Origin: CAWHNT01 sp963830775
GTDB taxonomy: Bacteria; Pseudomonadota; Alphaproteobacteria; Geminicoccales; Geminicoccaceae
Direction: 5' to 3'
Assembly (NCBI GenBank): GCA_963830775.1
Contig: CAWHNT010000047.1
Coordinates: 806,001 to 870,000 of the forward strand
Length of the DNA stretch: 64,000 nucleotides
Shown: piece after piece, positions 1 through 8,843 of the stretch
How the letters are laid out: each line of letters begins with the position of its first letter
Position numbering within the stretch: the first letter of the stretch is position 1
Translations under genes and position numbers: made by a program
Notes under the pieces: generated by a model
Database searches by the model: none
Told to the model about the DNA's origin: nothing
The model's input: only the letters and a program-made list of their open reading frames with translations

Positions 1-681
1 GTCGGTGGCGATCTCGCGCTCGACCAGCCGGTCGTTGGTGAGGCGGTAGGCGATCAGGTCGGCGATGGTGCCGACCTTGAGCCCGTGCCGCTGGGCGAAG
101 GCCACGAGGTCCGGCAGCCGGGCCATCGTGCCGTCGTCGTTCATGATCTCGCAGATCACGCCGGACGGGTTGAGGCCGGCGAGACGCGAGATCTCGACTG
201 CGGCTTCGGTGTGGCCGGCACGGACGAGCACGCCGCCGTCGCGGGCCATGAGGGGGAAGATGTGGCCGGGGGTCACGACGTCGCTGCGGCCAAGAGATGG
301 GTCGATGGCAACGGCAATGGTGCGGGCGCGGTCGGCGGCGGAGATGCCGGTGGTGACCCCCTCGCGGGCCTCGATCGAGTGGGTGAAGGCAGTGCTGAGG
401 CGGCTCTCGTCGCCTTGGGCCATCAGCGGCAGGCCGAGCTCCGCGCAGCGCTTGCTGGTCAGGGCCAGGCAGATCAGGCCGCGGCCGTGCTTGGCCATGA
501 AGTTGACGGCAGCGGCGTCGCAGAACTGGGCCGGGATGACGAGGTCGCCCTCGTTCTCGCGGTCCTCGTCGTCGACCAGCACGAACATGCGGCCGGCGCG
601 GGCGTCCTCGACCAGCTCGTCGGTCGTGGAGAGATAGGCCACGTCCTCTGGCGCCAACCGGCGAAAGGCACTGACGCTCAA
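1..681 (-). CDS. ribB: 3,4-dihydroxy-2-butanone-4-phosphate synthase (RibB, or N-terminal part of RibBA); runs off the left edge
   Basis: This enzyme converts ribulose 5-phosphate into the four-carbon unit of riboflavin. In translation the acidic loop VDDEDRENEGDLV (about residues 35-47) is the active-site signature of the family, and GHIFPL and RAGHTEAA follow in the expected order. I chose the TTG at 681 because it overlaps the ribE stop codon (TTGA) and gives the normal N-terminus. The open frame covers 227 codons and continues past base 1, so the C-terminus is missing. Many alphaproteobacteria fuse a GTP cyclohydrolase II domain here (RibBA); the reading frame ends in DRLVEREIATD, the point where such a domain would begin, but this cannot be decided from the window. 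It is the last visible gene of the rpiB-nrdR-ribD-ribE-ribB operon. Confidence 0.9.
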   Translation of the reverse strand, partial: MSVSAFRRLAPEDVAYLSTTDELVEDARAGRMFVLVDDEDRENEGDLVIPAQFCDAAAVNFMAKHGRGLICLALTSKRCAELGLPLMAQGDESRLSTAFTHSIEAREGVTTGISAADRARTIAVAIDPSLGRSDVVTPGHIFPLMARDGGVLVRAGHTEAAVEISRLAGLNPSGVICEIMNDDGTMARLPDLVAFAQRHGLKVGTIADLIAYRLTNDRLVEREIATD

Positions 682-1274
682 GGCTGGGCTCCGAACGCGA
701 GGCGGCGGGCGACGTAGCGGGCCAGCATGTCGGCCTCGAGATTGACGGGGTCGCCCGGCTGCCGGTCCTTCAGGGTGGTGTGCTCCAGCGTGTGCGGGAT
801 GATCATGCAGGCGAAGCGCTCCCTTTCGGCCTCGTTCACGGTGAGCGAGATGCCGTCGACGGCGATGGAGCCCTTGACCGCCACGAGCGGTGCCAGGGAT
901 TCGGGCATCGAGATTTCCAGCCGCCAGCTCTCGCCCACCGGCTCGAAGGCGGCGATGGTGCCGACGGCGTCCGCGTGGCCGAAGACGAGATGGCCGCCCA
1001 GCTCGTCGCCCAGACGGAGCGAGCGCTCCAGGTTGATGCGCGTGCCCTCGGTCCAGCTGCCGAGCGTGGTGCGGGCCAGCGTCTCGGGCGAGGCCTGGAC
1101 GCGGAAGCGGCCCGGCTCCTTCTCGACCACGGTGAGGCAGACGCCCGAATGCGCCACCGAGGCGCCGAGCGCGATCTCCTCGAGCGGCAGGTCGCTGGCT
1201 ACGACGAGGTCGCGAAGCGCGCCGTCGCGCACACTCTCGACCCTGCCGATATGGGTGATGATCCCGGTGAACAA
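678..1274 (-). CDS. ribE: Riboflavin synthase, alpha subunit
   Basis: The enzyme joins two lumazine molecules to make riboflavin and one pyrimidinedione. The 198-residue product has the normal length and consists of two lumazine-binding repeats. The first begins MFTGIITHIGRVE and contains HSGVCLTV; the second contains GHLVFGHADAVG and then DGISLTVNE. The start ATG at 1274 gives the canonical MFTGI N-terminus. The gene lies two bases after the ribD stop and its own stop overlaps the ribB start, so it is translationally coupled inside the riboflavin operon. Confidence 0.96.
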   Translation of the reverse strand: MFTGIITHIGRVESVRDGALRDLVVASDLPLEEIALGASVAHSGVCLTVVEKEPGRFRVQASPETLARTTLGSWTEGTRINLERSLRLGDELGGHLVFGHADAVGTIAAFEPVGESWRLEISMPESLAPLVAVKGSIAVDGISLTVNEAERERFACMIIPHTLEHTTLKDRQPGDPVNLEADMLARYVARRLAFGAQP

Positions 1275-1276
1275 GC

Positions 1277-2386
1277 CTACGCACTCACTTCCGGTGCAGC
1301 CGCGTCCAGCACGCTGAGCAGGTCATGGCCGATGCGGCGTTCCTCGAGACGTCGCCAGCGGGGAGCGTCGGCGAGGTGCCGAAGGTCCAGCGCCCCCACG
1401 CCCGGCATGGCCTCCGCACCGAGCAGGATCGGCGCCTGGTAGAGGTGGAGACGGTCGACCAGGCCCGCGCGCAGCAACGATCCTGCCAGCGTGGCGCCAC
1501 CCTCGACCAGCAGGCGCGTGATACCGCGCTCGGCGAGTGCCGCCAAGGCTGGCCGGGCAGTCTGGTCCGCGCCCGGCAGCCGGATGATCTCGATGCCGCA
1601 GGCAGCCAGCGCGTCAGCCCGGCCGGGGTCGGCCGACCCGGTGATGACCCAGGTCGGCACCTCGCGGGCGGTGGTGGCGAGGCGGCTGGTCGGCTCGAGG
1701 CGGAGGCGGCGGTCGAGGACCACGCGGACGGGCGAGCGGCCCTGGAGATCGGGCAGGCGGCAGGTGAGGAGGGGGTCGTCGGCGAGTGCGGTGCCGCTGC
1801 CGACCATGATCGCGTCGTGGCTGGCACGAAGGCGGTGGCCGTCGGCGCGGGCGGCCTCGCCGGTGATCCACTTGCTCTCACCGGTCGAGGTGGCGATGCG
1901 GCCGTCGAGGCTGGTGGCGAGCTTCAGGGTGCAGAAGGGGAGGCCGGTGGCGAGGCGCTTGGCGAATCCGGCCAGCACCTCGCGGGCCTCCGCCGCGCGG
2001 CAGCCGACGTCGACGACGATGCCGGCCTCGCGCAGGAGGGCGATGCCGCGGCCGTCGACGCGCGGGTCGGGGTCGCGGGCGGCGATCACGACGCGGGCGA
2101 CCCCGGCGGCGATCAGGGCCTCGGTGCAGGGGCCGCCGGGGCGGGTGTGGGCGCAGGGCTCGAGCGTGCTGTAGGCGGTGGCACCGCGGGCGGCAGCACC
2201 GGCGGCGAGCAGGGCCGCGGCCTCGGCGTGAGGGCGGCCGCCGCGGCCGGTGGCGGCGCTGGCGACGAGGCGGGTGCCCTGGACGAGCACGCAGCCGACG
2301 GCGGGGTTGGGCCAGGTGGTGCCGAGCGCTCCCTTGGCCAGGGAGAGCGCCTCGTCCATCCAGGCGGCATCCTCGGCCGAGATCAC
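1277..2386 (-). CDS. ribD: Bifunctional diaminohydroxyphosphoribosylaminopyrimidine deaminase / 5-amino-6-(5-phosphoribosylamino)uracil reductase
   Basis: RibD performs the deamination and the NADPH-dependent ribose reduction of riboflavin synthesis. The N-terminal deaminase half (about residues 1-145) carries the zinc site HAEAAAL and PCAHTRPGGPC. The reductase half (about 146-360) shows LATSLDGRIATSTGESKWI and LLVEGGATLAGSLL. At 369 residues it is full length. The start is a GTG at 2386 that overlaps the nrdR stop by four bases (GTGA), which argues for coupled translation. Confidence 0.95.
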   Translation of the reverse strand: MISAEDAAWMDEALSLAKGALGTTWPNPAVGCVLVQGTRLVASAATGRGGRPHAEAAALLAAGAAARGATAYSTLEPCAHTRPGGPCTEALIAAGVARVVIAARDPDPRVDGRGIALLREAGIVVDVGCRAAEAREVLAGFAKRLATGLPFCTLKLATSLDGRIATSTGESKWITGEAARADGHRLRASHDAIMVGSGTALADDPLLTCRLPDLQGRSPVRVVLDRRLRLEPTSRLATTAREVPTWVITGSADPGRADALAACGIEIIRLPGADQTARPALAALAERGITRLLVEGGATLAGSLLRAGLVDRLHLYQAPILLGAEAMPGVGALDLRHLADAPRWRRLEERRIGHDLLSVLDAAAPEVSA

Positions 2387-2841
2387 GCCTCGCCCTCGGG
2401 CAGGCGGCGGATGAACTCGTCGAAGTCGCGGGCGTCGGCGAAGTCCTTGTAGACGCTGGCAAAACGGACATAGGCCACCTGGTCGAGCTGGGCCAGGCCC
2501 TCCATCGCCAGCTCGCCGATCCGGCGCGACGGCACCTCGCTCTCGCCCGTGGTCTCGATCCGGCGGACGATGCCGTTCACCAGCTGCTCGATCCGCTCCT
2601 CGTCGATGCCGCGCTTCCTCGTGGCGATCCGAAGCGAGCGGGCGAGCTTCTCGCGGTCGAAGGGGGCACGGCGGCCGTCTTTCTTGACCACGATCAGGTC
2701 ACGGAGCTGGACGCGCTCGAAGGTGGTGAAGCGGGCGCCGCAGGCGGGGCACTGGCGGCGGCGGCGGATGGCGCCCCCCTCCTCGGCGGGCCGGGAGTCC
2801 TTGACCTGGGTGTCCTCGGCTCCGCAGAACGGGCAGCGCAA
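2383..2841 (-). CDS. nrdR: Transcriptional repressor NrdR
   Basis: NrdR is a zinc-ribbon and ATP-cone regulator that represses ribonucleotide reductase genes when (d)ATP is bound. The 152-residue protein begins with RCPFCG and has the second cysteine pair CPACG, followed by an ATP-cone (VVKKDGRRAPFDREKL onward). The reading frame is open upstream, but family proteins start directly at the zinc ribbon. I therefore place the start at the TTG at 2841, which gives the M-RCPFCG N-terminus. It sits seven bases after rpiB and overlaps ribD by four bases. Confidence 0.93.
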   Translation of the reverse strand: MRCPFCGAEDTQVKDSRPAEEGGAIRRRRQCPACGARFTTFERVQLRDLIVVKKDGRRAPFDREKLARSLRIATRKRGIDEERIEQLVNGIVRRIETTGESEVPSRRIGELAMEGLAQLDQVAYVRFASVYKDFADARDFDEFIRRLPEGEA

Positions 2842-2848
2842 GGCCGTC

Positions 2849-3283
2849 TCAGCCCAGCTTCCCGATCCGCAGCGCGTGCCGGCCGCCCTCGAAGGGCGTG
2901 TCGAGGAACGCCTCCAGGCACTCGCGCGCGACGCCGGCGCCGACGATCCGCGCCCCCAGCGCCAGGACGTTGGCATCGTTGTGCTGGCGGGAGAGGCGGG
3001 CGGTGGTGACGTCGTGGCACAAGGCGGCACGGACGTGGCGGTGGCGGTTGGCGGCGATGCTGATGCCGATGCCGGTGCCGCAGACCAGCACGCCGCGGCC
3101 GGCGCGGCCGTCGGCCAGGGCGGCGGCCAGGGCATCGGCCTTGTCGGGATAGTCCACCGAGCCGGTGTCGTGGGCACCGAGGTCGAGCACCTCGAGCCCG
3201 CGGCTCTCGATGACGGCGCGAAGCTGCTGCTTCAGCTCCACCCCGGCATGGTCCGAGGCGAGCACGACTGTCTCTGCTGGCAT
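2849..3283 (-). CDS. rpiB: Ribose-5-phosphate isomerase B
   Basis: RpiB interconverts ribose 5-phosphate and ribulose 5-phosphate, the latter being the RibB substrate encoded in the same operon. The 144-residue protein has the N-terminal VLASDHAGVELK segment, the catalytic-cysteine loop CGTGIGISIAANR, and HNDANVLALGARI. The ATG at 3283 is preceded by GAGG at good spacing; a GTG nine bases upstream is possible but lacks such a site. In many alphaproteobacteria glyA lies between rpiB and nrdR; here nrdR follows directly. Confidence 0.94.
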   Translation of the reverse strand: MPAETVVLASDHAGVELKQQLRAVIESRGLEVLDLGAHDTGSVDYPDKADALAAALADGRAGRGVLVCGTGIGISIAANRHRHVRAALCHDVTTARLSRQHNDANVLALGARIVGAGVARECLEAFLDTPFEGGRHALRIGKLG

Positions 3284-3408
3284 GGACGGCACCTCGATCG
3301 TCGGCCGGGCTCTACCATGACGGGCCGGGACGCGTCACGCCCGGGCTCGCCGCCTCCGGGCGGGGCACGTCTGCACGGAACGGCCCGCTCCCAACAGCCG
3401 TGTTACGC

Positions 3409-3858
3409 CTACCCCATCACGGCCTTGGCCATGTAGACCCGCTCGTAGCCTTTCTCGCTGCCGCGGCTGGTCTCCCGAAAGCCGAGCCGGCCGTAGAGAG
3501 CCAGGTTTTCCGCCATCAGCACGTTCGTGTAGAGCCGCACCTCGCCATGCCCGCGGCGGCGCGCCTCCTCCTCGGCGAACGCCACCAGCGCCCGCCCGTG
3601 CCCCTTGCCTTGCGCGGACGGGGCCACGGCCACGTTGTCCAGCAGCAAGGCACCGGCCTCCGCATCCTCCAGTACCAGCACGCCGGCGAGACGGCCGTCC
3701 TCCTCCAGCACCCAGGTCTGTCCGTCCGCGATGCGCCGGTCGTAGTCGTCGAGCATGGGACCCGGCGGCTTGCCCATGCGGGCGATGTAGTGGCCGTAGG
3801 CATCCAGCACGAGCCGGCGGATGGCGTCGGCGTCCTCAGGGCGGGCGCAGCGGATCAT
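3409..3858 (-). CDS. GNAT family N-acetyltransferase
   Basis: This is a 149-residue acyl-CoA-dependent transferase of unknown substrate. It starts with the usual IRCARPEDADAI segment, and the acetyl-CoA loop is visible as VAVAPSAQGKGHGRAL (residues about 76-91), followed by LYTNVLMAENLALYGRLGF, the typical motif B region of the fold. I placed the start at the ATG at 3858 because AGGAG lies seven bases upstream; a longer frame opens at 3897 without such support. It faces away from rpiB's promoter region and is probably its own transcription unit. Confidence 0.85.
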   Translation of the reverse strand: MIRCARPEDADAIRRLVLDAYGHYIARMGKPPGPMLDDYDRRIADGQTWVLEEDGRLAGVLVLEDAEAGALLLDNVAVAPSAQGKGHGRALVAFAEEEARRRGHGEVRLYTNVLMAENLALYGRLGFRETSRGSEKGYERVYMAKAVMG

Positions 3859-4035
3859 GGGAGCGCTCCTGCTGACCTGTTCATCGAGGCGCGTCACGCG
3901 AAGGCGGCAGCATGGCAGTTAGGCCGGAACGGCCCCGCCTGCCACCAGTCAGTCGGCGGGAATGGGACGAAGCCGTTGACTTGCCCAGCAATGGATAACG
4001 TATGGTTGAAAGATGGCGATGATGGCGAGAGGCTG

Positions 4036-4497
4036 ATGCGGATCACCCTGCTTTCGTTTGCGGCCGCGATGGCGTTGGCTCCGCTGGCCCAAGCAGCAAA
4101 GACGGAGCCCGCCGCTCAAGCGCCGGCAGTGTCGGCCAGCGGTCGCGCCTTCCGGCTGGCGGTGTCGGCCGACTGCACGCCGCTCGCCAACGAATGCGTG
4201 GCCCGCTACACGCCGAAAGGTGCTGCCAGGCGCGTGATCGAGCTGATCAGCTGCGGGTTCCGCACGGGCGACGGCCAGGCAGTGGTGGGCCAGGTGCAGA
4301 TCGGGGCCAACGACATCACCGGGCTCGTCGGCTTCATGCCGGTCATCTCCCGCGGGCCGACCAGCTGGGGCGAGTATGCCGTGTTCGAGTGGCCGCACAG
4401 CTTCGAGATCGGGCCGCGCCAGGAGCTGCAGGTGACCATGTCCACGACTGGCCAGACGCAGGGTGCCATCTGTTCCATCTCGGGGACGGTGAAGTAG
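4036..4497 (+). CDS. Small secreted protein of unknown function
   Basis: I do not recognise this 153-residue protein. It starts with a typical Sec signal peptide (MRITLLSF, then an alanine-rich hydrophobic stretch, with likely cleavage near AQA-AKTEP). The mature part holds three cysteines (SADCTPL, NECVARY, ISCGF) and one more near the C-terminus (GAICSIS), enough for two disulfides in the periplasm. An ATG 45 bases upstream is in frame but would bury the signal peptide, so the ATG at 4036 was chosen. Nothing in its neighbours suggests a job. Confidence 0.65.
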   Translation: MRITLLSFAAAMALAPLAQAAKTEPAAQAPAVSASGRAFRLAVSADCTPLANECVARYTPKGAARRVIELISCGFRTGDGQAVVGQVQIGANDITGLVGFMPVISRGPTSWGEYAVFEWPHSFEIGPRQELQVTMSTTGQTQGAICSISGTVK

Positions 4498-4574
4498 CCG
4501 CTCACGGCCTGTTGCGAGGGGCGATCCATGGGCCCCGGTTGCGCGCCGGCCTTGCCGGCCTAGCTCGCTCCGGC

Positions 4575-5135
4575 ATGACAGCGGTGCTCTCGCGTCGTGC
4601 TCTCCTGGTGCTGCTCGCACTCGGCCTGCCGGCGGCGGCTTCGGCCAACCCCGGGCTTCTGGAGCAGTTGCGGGCCGGCGGGCGGATCATCCTGCTCCGG
4701 CACGCCCGCACCGTCCCGGGGACCGGCGACCCGCCGGGGTTCAGGCTCGAGGACTGCGCCACGCAGCGCAACCTCAGCGAGGACGGCCAGGCCCAGGCGC
4801 GTGCCATCGGCGAGGCGTTGCGGCGCGAGCGGGTGCCGGTCGACCGGGTGCTCTCCAGCCGCTGGTGCCGGTGCCTGGATACGGCACGGCTGCTGGAGCT
4901 CGGGGACGTGGAGCCGTTCGAGCCGCTCAACTCCTTCTTCGAAGAGCGGGGGCAGCAGGAGGCGCAGACCCGGGCGGTGCGGGAGCGCATGGCGGCGTGG
5001 CGCGGGCCTGGAAACCTGATGATGGTGACCCACCAGGTGAACATCACCGCCGCCTCGAGGGTCTATCCGGCGAGCGGCGAGGCGGTGGTGATGGAGCCCG
5101 GCGGGGCGGTGCTGGGGCGCCTCAAGCTCGGGTAG
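4575..5135 (+). CDS. Exported histidine phosphatase family protein (phosphoglycerate mutase-like)
   Basis: The 186-residue protein begins with a short signal sequence (RRALLVLLALGLPAAASA). The mature part opens with the family's catalytic histidine in ILLRHARTVPGTGD; the usual RHG is RHA here. Further elements are NLSEDGQAQARAIGEAL, the arginine in VLSSRWCRCLDTARLL, and the second histidine in LMMVTHQVNITA. It probably removes phosphate from a small periplasmic substrate, but the substrate cannot be read from the sequence. The start ATG at 4575 is the one that places the signal peptide at the N-terminus. Confidence 0.8.
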   Translation: MTAVLSRRALLVLLALGLPAAASANPGLLEQLRAGGRIILLRHARTVPGTGDPPGFRLEDCATQRNLSEDGQAQARAIGEALRRERVPVDRVLSSRWCRCLDTARLLELGDVEPFEPLNSFFEERGQQEAQTRAVRERMAAWRGPGNLMMVTHQVNITAASRVYPASGEAVVMEPGGAVLGRLKLG

Positions 5136-5147
5136 CGGGAGAGGGAC

Positions 5148-5853
5148 GTGGCGGACGAGAAGGTGGCGATCGTGACGGCGGGCGGGCAGCGGCATGGGGG
5201 CCGGGGCCGCGCGCAGGCTGGCGGCGGACGGGTTCAGGGTCGCCATCCTGTCCTCCTCGGGCAAGGGCGAGGCGTTGGCCAAGGAGCTGGGCGGGATCGG
5301 GGTCACCGGGTCGAACCAGTCGAACGAGGACCTGAAGCGGCTCGTCGACCAGGTGGTCGAGACCTGGGGGCGGGTCGACGTGCTGGTGAACAGCGCCGGG
5401 CACGGGCCGCGGGGACCGCTCCTGGACCTCACGGACGAGGACTGGCACCGGGGAATGGAGGTCTACTTCCTCAACGTCGTCCGGCCGACCCGGCTCGTGG
5501 TGCCGGTGATGCAGCGGCAGAAGGCCGGCGTGATCATCAACATCTCGACCTTCGCCGCCCTCGAGCCCGAGCCGGCCTTCCCGACCTCGGGCGTGTTCCG
5601 CGCCGGGCTCGCGGCCTATGCCAAGCTGTTCGCGGACCGCTATGCGGCCGAGAATATCCGGATGAACAACGTGCTGCCGGGCTTCATCGACAGCCTGCCG
5701 GAGAAGGCGGAGTTCCGAGAGCGGATCCCGATGGGGCGCTATGGGAAGACGGACGAGGTCTCGGCGCTGATCGGGTTCCTGGCCTCGGAGGGTGCCGGCT
5801 ACATCACCGGGCAGAACCTGCGCGTCGACGGGGGCATCACGCGGCACGTCTGA
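5148..5853 (+). CDS. SDR family NAD(P)-dependent oxidoreductase (frameshift near 5186)
   Basis: This is a classical short-chain dehydrogenase of about 234 residues if one base is removed. The GTG at 5148, behind GGGAGAGGG, encodes ADEKVAIVTAGG. An extra G in the run at 5184-5186 then throws the frame. From 5194 the other frame continues with MGAGAARRLAADGF, so the glycine-rich cofactor loop is split exactly at the shift. Downstream are VLVNSAGHG, NISTFAALEPEP and GQNLRVDGGI. The usual YxxxK catalytic pair is not clearly present: where it is expected I see FRAGLAAYAKLF, so the activity may be altered. The shift is either a sequence error or an inactivating mutation. Confidence 0.75.
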
Positions 5854-5861
5854 GTGCGGGC

Positions 5862-8794
5862 TCAGGGCAGGAGCGGGCCGTCGCCGACGGCCACCGGCAG
5901 CGTGATCCGGCAGCGCAGTCCCTCGGGGTGCCACTCCAGCTCGACGTCGCCCTTGTGCTGGTGGCGGATGGCGCGGGTCAGCAGGGTCATGCCGAAGCCG
6001 GTGGTGGTGGGGGCCGAGGTGAGCGGGCCGCCCTGCTCGTGCCAGAGGACGACGAGCTTGTTGCCGTCGGCCATCCGGCCGTCGATCGTCACCTTGCCCT
6101 CCGCCACCGAGAGGGCGCCGTGCTTGACGGCGTTGGTGGCGAGCTCGTGGAGGGCCAGGGCCGCGGTCTGGGCCACCGAGGGCGAGACCGGCGCATCGGC
6201 AAGGGCGAGGCTGATCCGCCTGCCGTCGAGATAGGGGGCCAGCGTGGCGCGCGCGAGGGTGCCCAGGCCCGCACTCTGCCAGCCCGACGCGGTCAGGATC
6301 TCGTGCGCTGCCGCCAGGGCCTGGAGCCGGCCGCGGAAGGAGGTGAGGAAGCCGTCCACGGTGAGGGAGCGCGCACCGGTCTGGGTGGCCACGGACTGGA
6401 TCACGGCCAGGATGTTCTTCACCCGGTGGCTCAGCTCGTGCAGCAGGAGGCGCAAGTGCTCCTCGCGGGCGAGCACGGCCTGGGCCGTCTCCCGGCGCAG
6501 CTGGGACAGGCGCAGGTGCGCCTCGACGCGGGCCACCAGCTCGCGGGCCGAGAAGGGCTTGGTCAGGTAATCGTCGGCACCGGCCTCGAGGCCCTCCAGG
6601 CGAGCCTCCTCGCCGGCCCGGGCGGAGAGCAGGATCACCGGCAGCTCGCGGGTGGCCGGATCGGCGCGGAGCGCCTGCAGCAGCTCGAAACCGTCGAGCC
6701 CCGGCATCATCACGTCCGAGAGCACGAGGTCGGGCGGGCTGGGCCAGCGCCGCAGCGAGCGCTGCCCGGCCGTCGGCGACGGATTCGACGTCGAACGAGC
6801 CTGCCAGCAGCCGGCGCACATAGTCGCGCATGTCGGCATTGTCGTCCGCGAGCAGGATCCGCTTGCGGGTCTCCGACACGGCACCGGCGGCCACGGGCGG
6901 CAGCTGTGCCGGGGATGGTGCTTCCCGATCCGGAAGCCAGCGCAGGGCCTCGTCGACGAAGGCGTCGACGCTGGCGGCGGTGGAGGCCAGGGCGCGGGCA
7001 GCACCGATCCGGTCGGCCGGGAGGTGTGCCGTGCCGAGCGGGACCGTGACCGTGAAGGTGGTGCCGCGGTCGACGGCGCTGCGGACCTCGATCTGCCCGC
7101 CATGCAGCCGCACCAGCTCCTGGACCAGGGCGAGGCCGATCCCGGTACCCTCGTGGGTGCGGCCGCGCTGGCCCTCGATGCGGTGGAAGCGCTCGAAGAG
7201 GCGCGGCAGCTCGGCCGCCGGGATGCCGACGCCGGTATCCTCGATCGCGAGCTCCGCCACCCGGGCCCCGGCCCGCAGCCGGACCGCGATCCCGCCCTCG
7301 AAGGTGAACTTGAAGGCGTTGGAGAGGAGGTTGAGGACGATCTTCTCCCACATGTCGCGGTCGACATGGACCGGCTCGGGCAGCGGCTGGCAGTCGACGG
7401 CAAGTGCCAGGCCCGGAGCGCTCGCAGGCCGAGCGGAAGCTGCTGGCGAGGTCGGCCGTGAAGGCGGCGAGGTCGACCGGCTCGAACGAGGCCTGGGTGC
7501 GGCCGGCCTCGATGCGGGAGAAGTCGAGCAGCGTGTTGACGAGCCTGAGGAGCCGCAGGCCGTTGCGGTGGGCGAGGTCCACGGGCTGGCGGAGATCGGG
7601 GCCGAGATCGGGCCGGGCCAGGAGGTCCTCGATCGGGCCCAGCATCAAGGTCAGGGGTGTCCGGAACTCGTGGCTGACATTGGAGAAGAAGGTGGTCTTG
7701 GCGCGGTCGAGCTCGGCCAGCGCCTCGGCCCGGCGTCGCGCCTCCTCGTAGGCCCAGGCATTGGCGAGCCCGGACGCGATCTGGCCCGCCACGAGGTCGA
7801 CGAAGCCGGCATAGGCGGGGTCGAAGGCGCGGTAGGGGTTGATGCCGGCGATCAGGCAGCCGGCCGGGCGCTCGTGGCCCTGATGGGCGATGGGGACGAG
7901 GATGGCCCGCGAGGGTGGCCGGTCCCAGGCGCCGGTGGGCAGGTTGGCGAAGCGGGCGGCGAGATCGTCGACCGGCACCGGTGCCGCGCGCGCCAGGAGC
8001 TCCGCGATCGGCCATGTCTCACCCGAGGCCTCGACGTCGATCGCCTCAGGCGCCGCGGGCTCGCCGTCCTCGAAGCCGATGGCGCAGGCGAGCCGCGCCC
8101 GTTCGCCACCGGGCTCCAGCAGATAGAGGAGGGTGAAGGGGAGATCCTCGCGATCCTGGGCGAGCTGGCGGCAGACGGCGGCGACCGTCTCCTCGGAGCT
8201 CGTCCCGGCGAGCTCGGCCCCGAGCTCGCGCAGGAACTCGAGGCGGCGCTCGCCCAGGACCCGCTCGGTCTCCTCGGTGACGACGCAGAGCATCCCGCCC
8301 ACGGCACCGGAATCGTCGGGCACGGGGCTGTAGGAGAAGGTGTGGTAGGTTTCCTCGGGGTAGCCGCTGCGTTCCAGGAAGAGGAGGAGGCCCTCGTCGT
8401 AGGTGGCGACACCGGATGCCATCACGGTCTCGATGCGGGGACCGATATCCTTCCAGATCTCGGCCCAGACCAGGTGGGCCGGCGAGCCCAGCGCCCAGGG
8501 CTGCTTGACGCCCAGGGTCGGCCGGTAGGCGTCGTTGCAGAAGAAGGTCAGCTCCGGACCCCAGGCGAGCCACATGGCATAGCGCGAGGTGAGCATGATG
8601 CGAACGACGACGCGCAGGCTCTGCGACCAGGTCTCGGGCGGACCCAGCGGTGTGGCCGACCAGTCATAGGCGCGCATGAGCTCGCCCATCTCGCCGCCGC
8701 CCGAGAAGAGGTCCGTGCGCGGGGCGGAAGCCCCGGCTGGCGCGCTATTCTTCAACCCCCGGGGCTCCTGGCGTTCCCGCGAACCAACCGTCAT
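5862..8794 (-). CDS. Hybrid sensor histidine kinase with HisKA, receiver and HWE kinase modules (two frameshifts)
   Basis: Joining three frames gives a cytoplasmic protein of about 976 residues. The order is PAS-like region (WSATPLGPPETW, about 45-180), GAF-like region (about 190-350), then HisKA with phospho-acceptor histidine in NVSHEFRTPLTLML. It continues with an ATPase domain (LLSNAFKFTF, DTGVGIP, GTGIGLALV), a receiver (LADDNADMRDY, acceptor D in LVLSDVMMPGLDGF, KPF), and a second transmitter of HWE type (LLLHELSHRVKNIL, HELATNAVKHGAL, LWHEQGGP). One extra base near 7410 and another near 6740, both in G/C runs, break the frame; both sites read through cleanly when one base is dropped. 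I see no membrane segment. HWE kinases in alphaproteobacteria often act in light, stress or PhyR signalling, but the ligand here is unknown. Confidence 0.85.
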
Positions 8795-8843
8795 GTACGT
8801 TGCTGGACCGAGTACGGTTCAAGGGCAAGTGCCGACTTCGGGC

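Noticed and set aside
4498..4574. GGCC-rich dyad after the small secreted protein as a terminator
   Set aside because: The stem (GCCGGCC) is short and in line with background GC content, and no T-run follows.
3949..4620. Minus-strand frame opposite the small secreted protein
   Set aside because: No domain, no ribosome site; the plus frame has a proper signal peptide.
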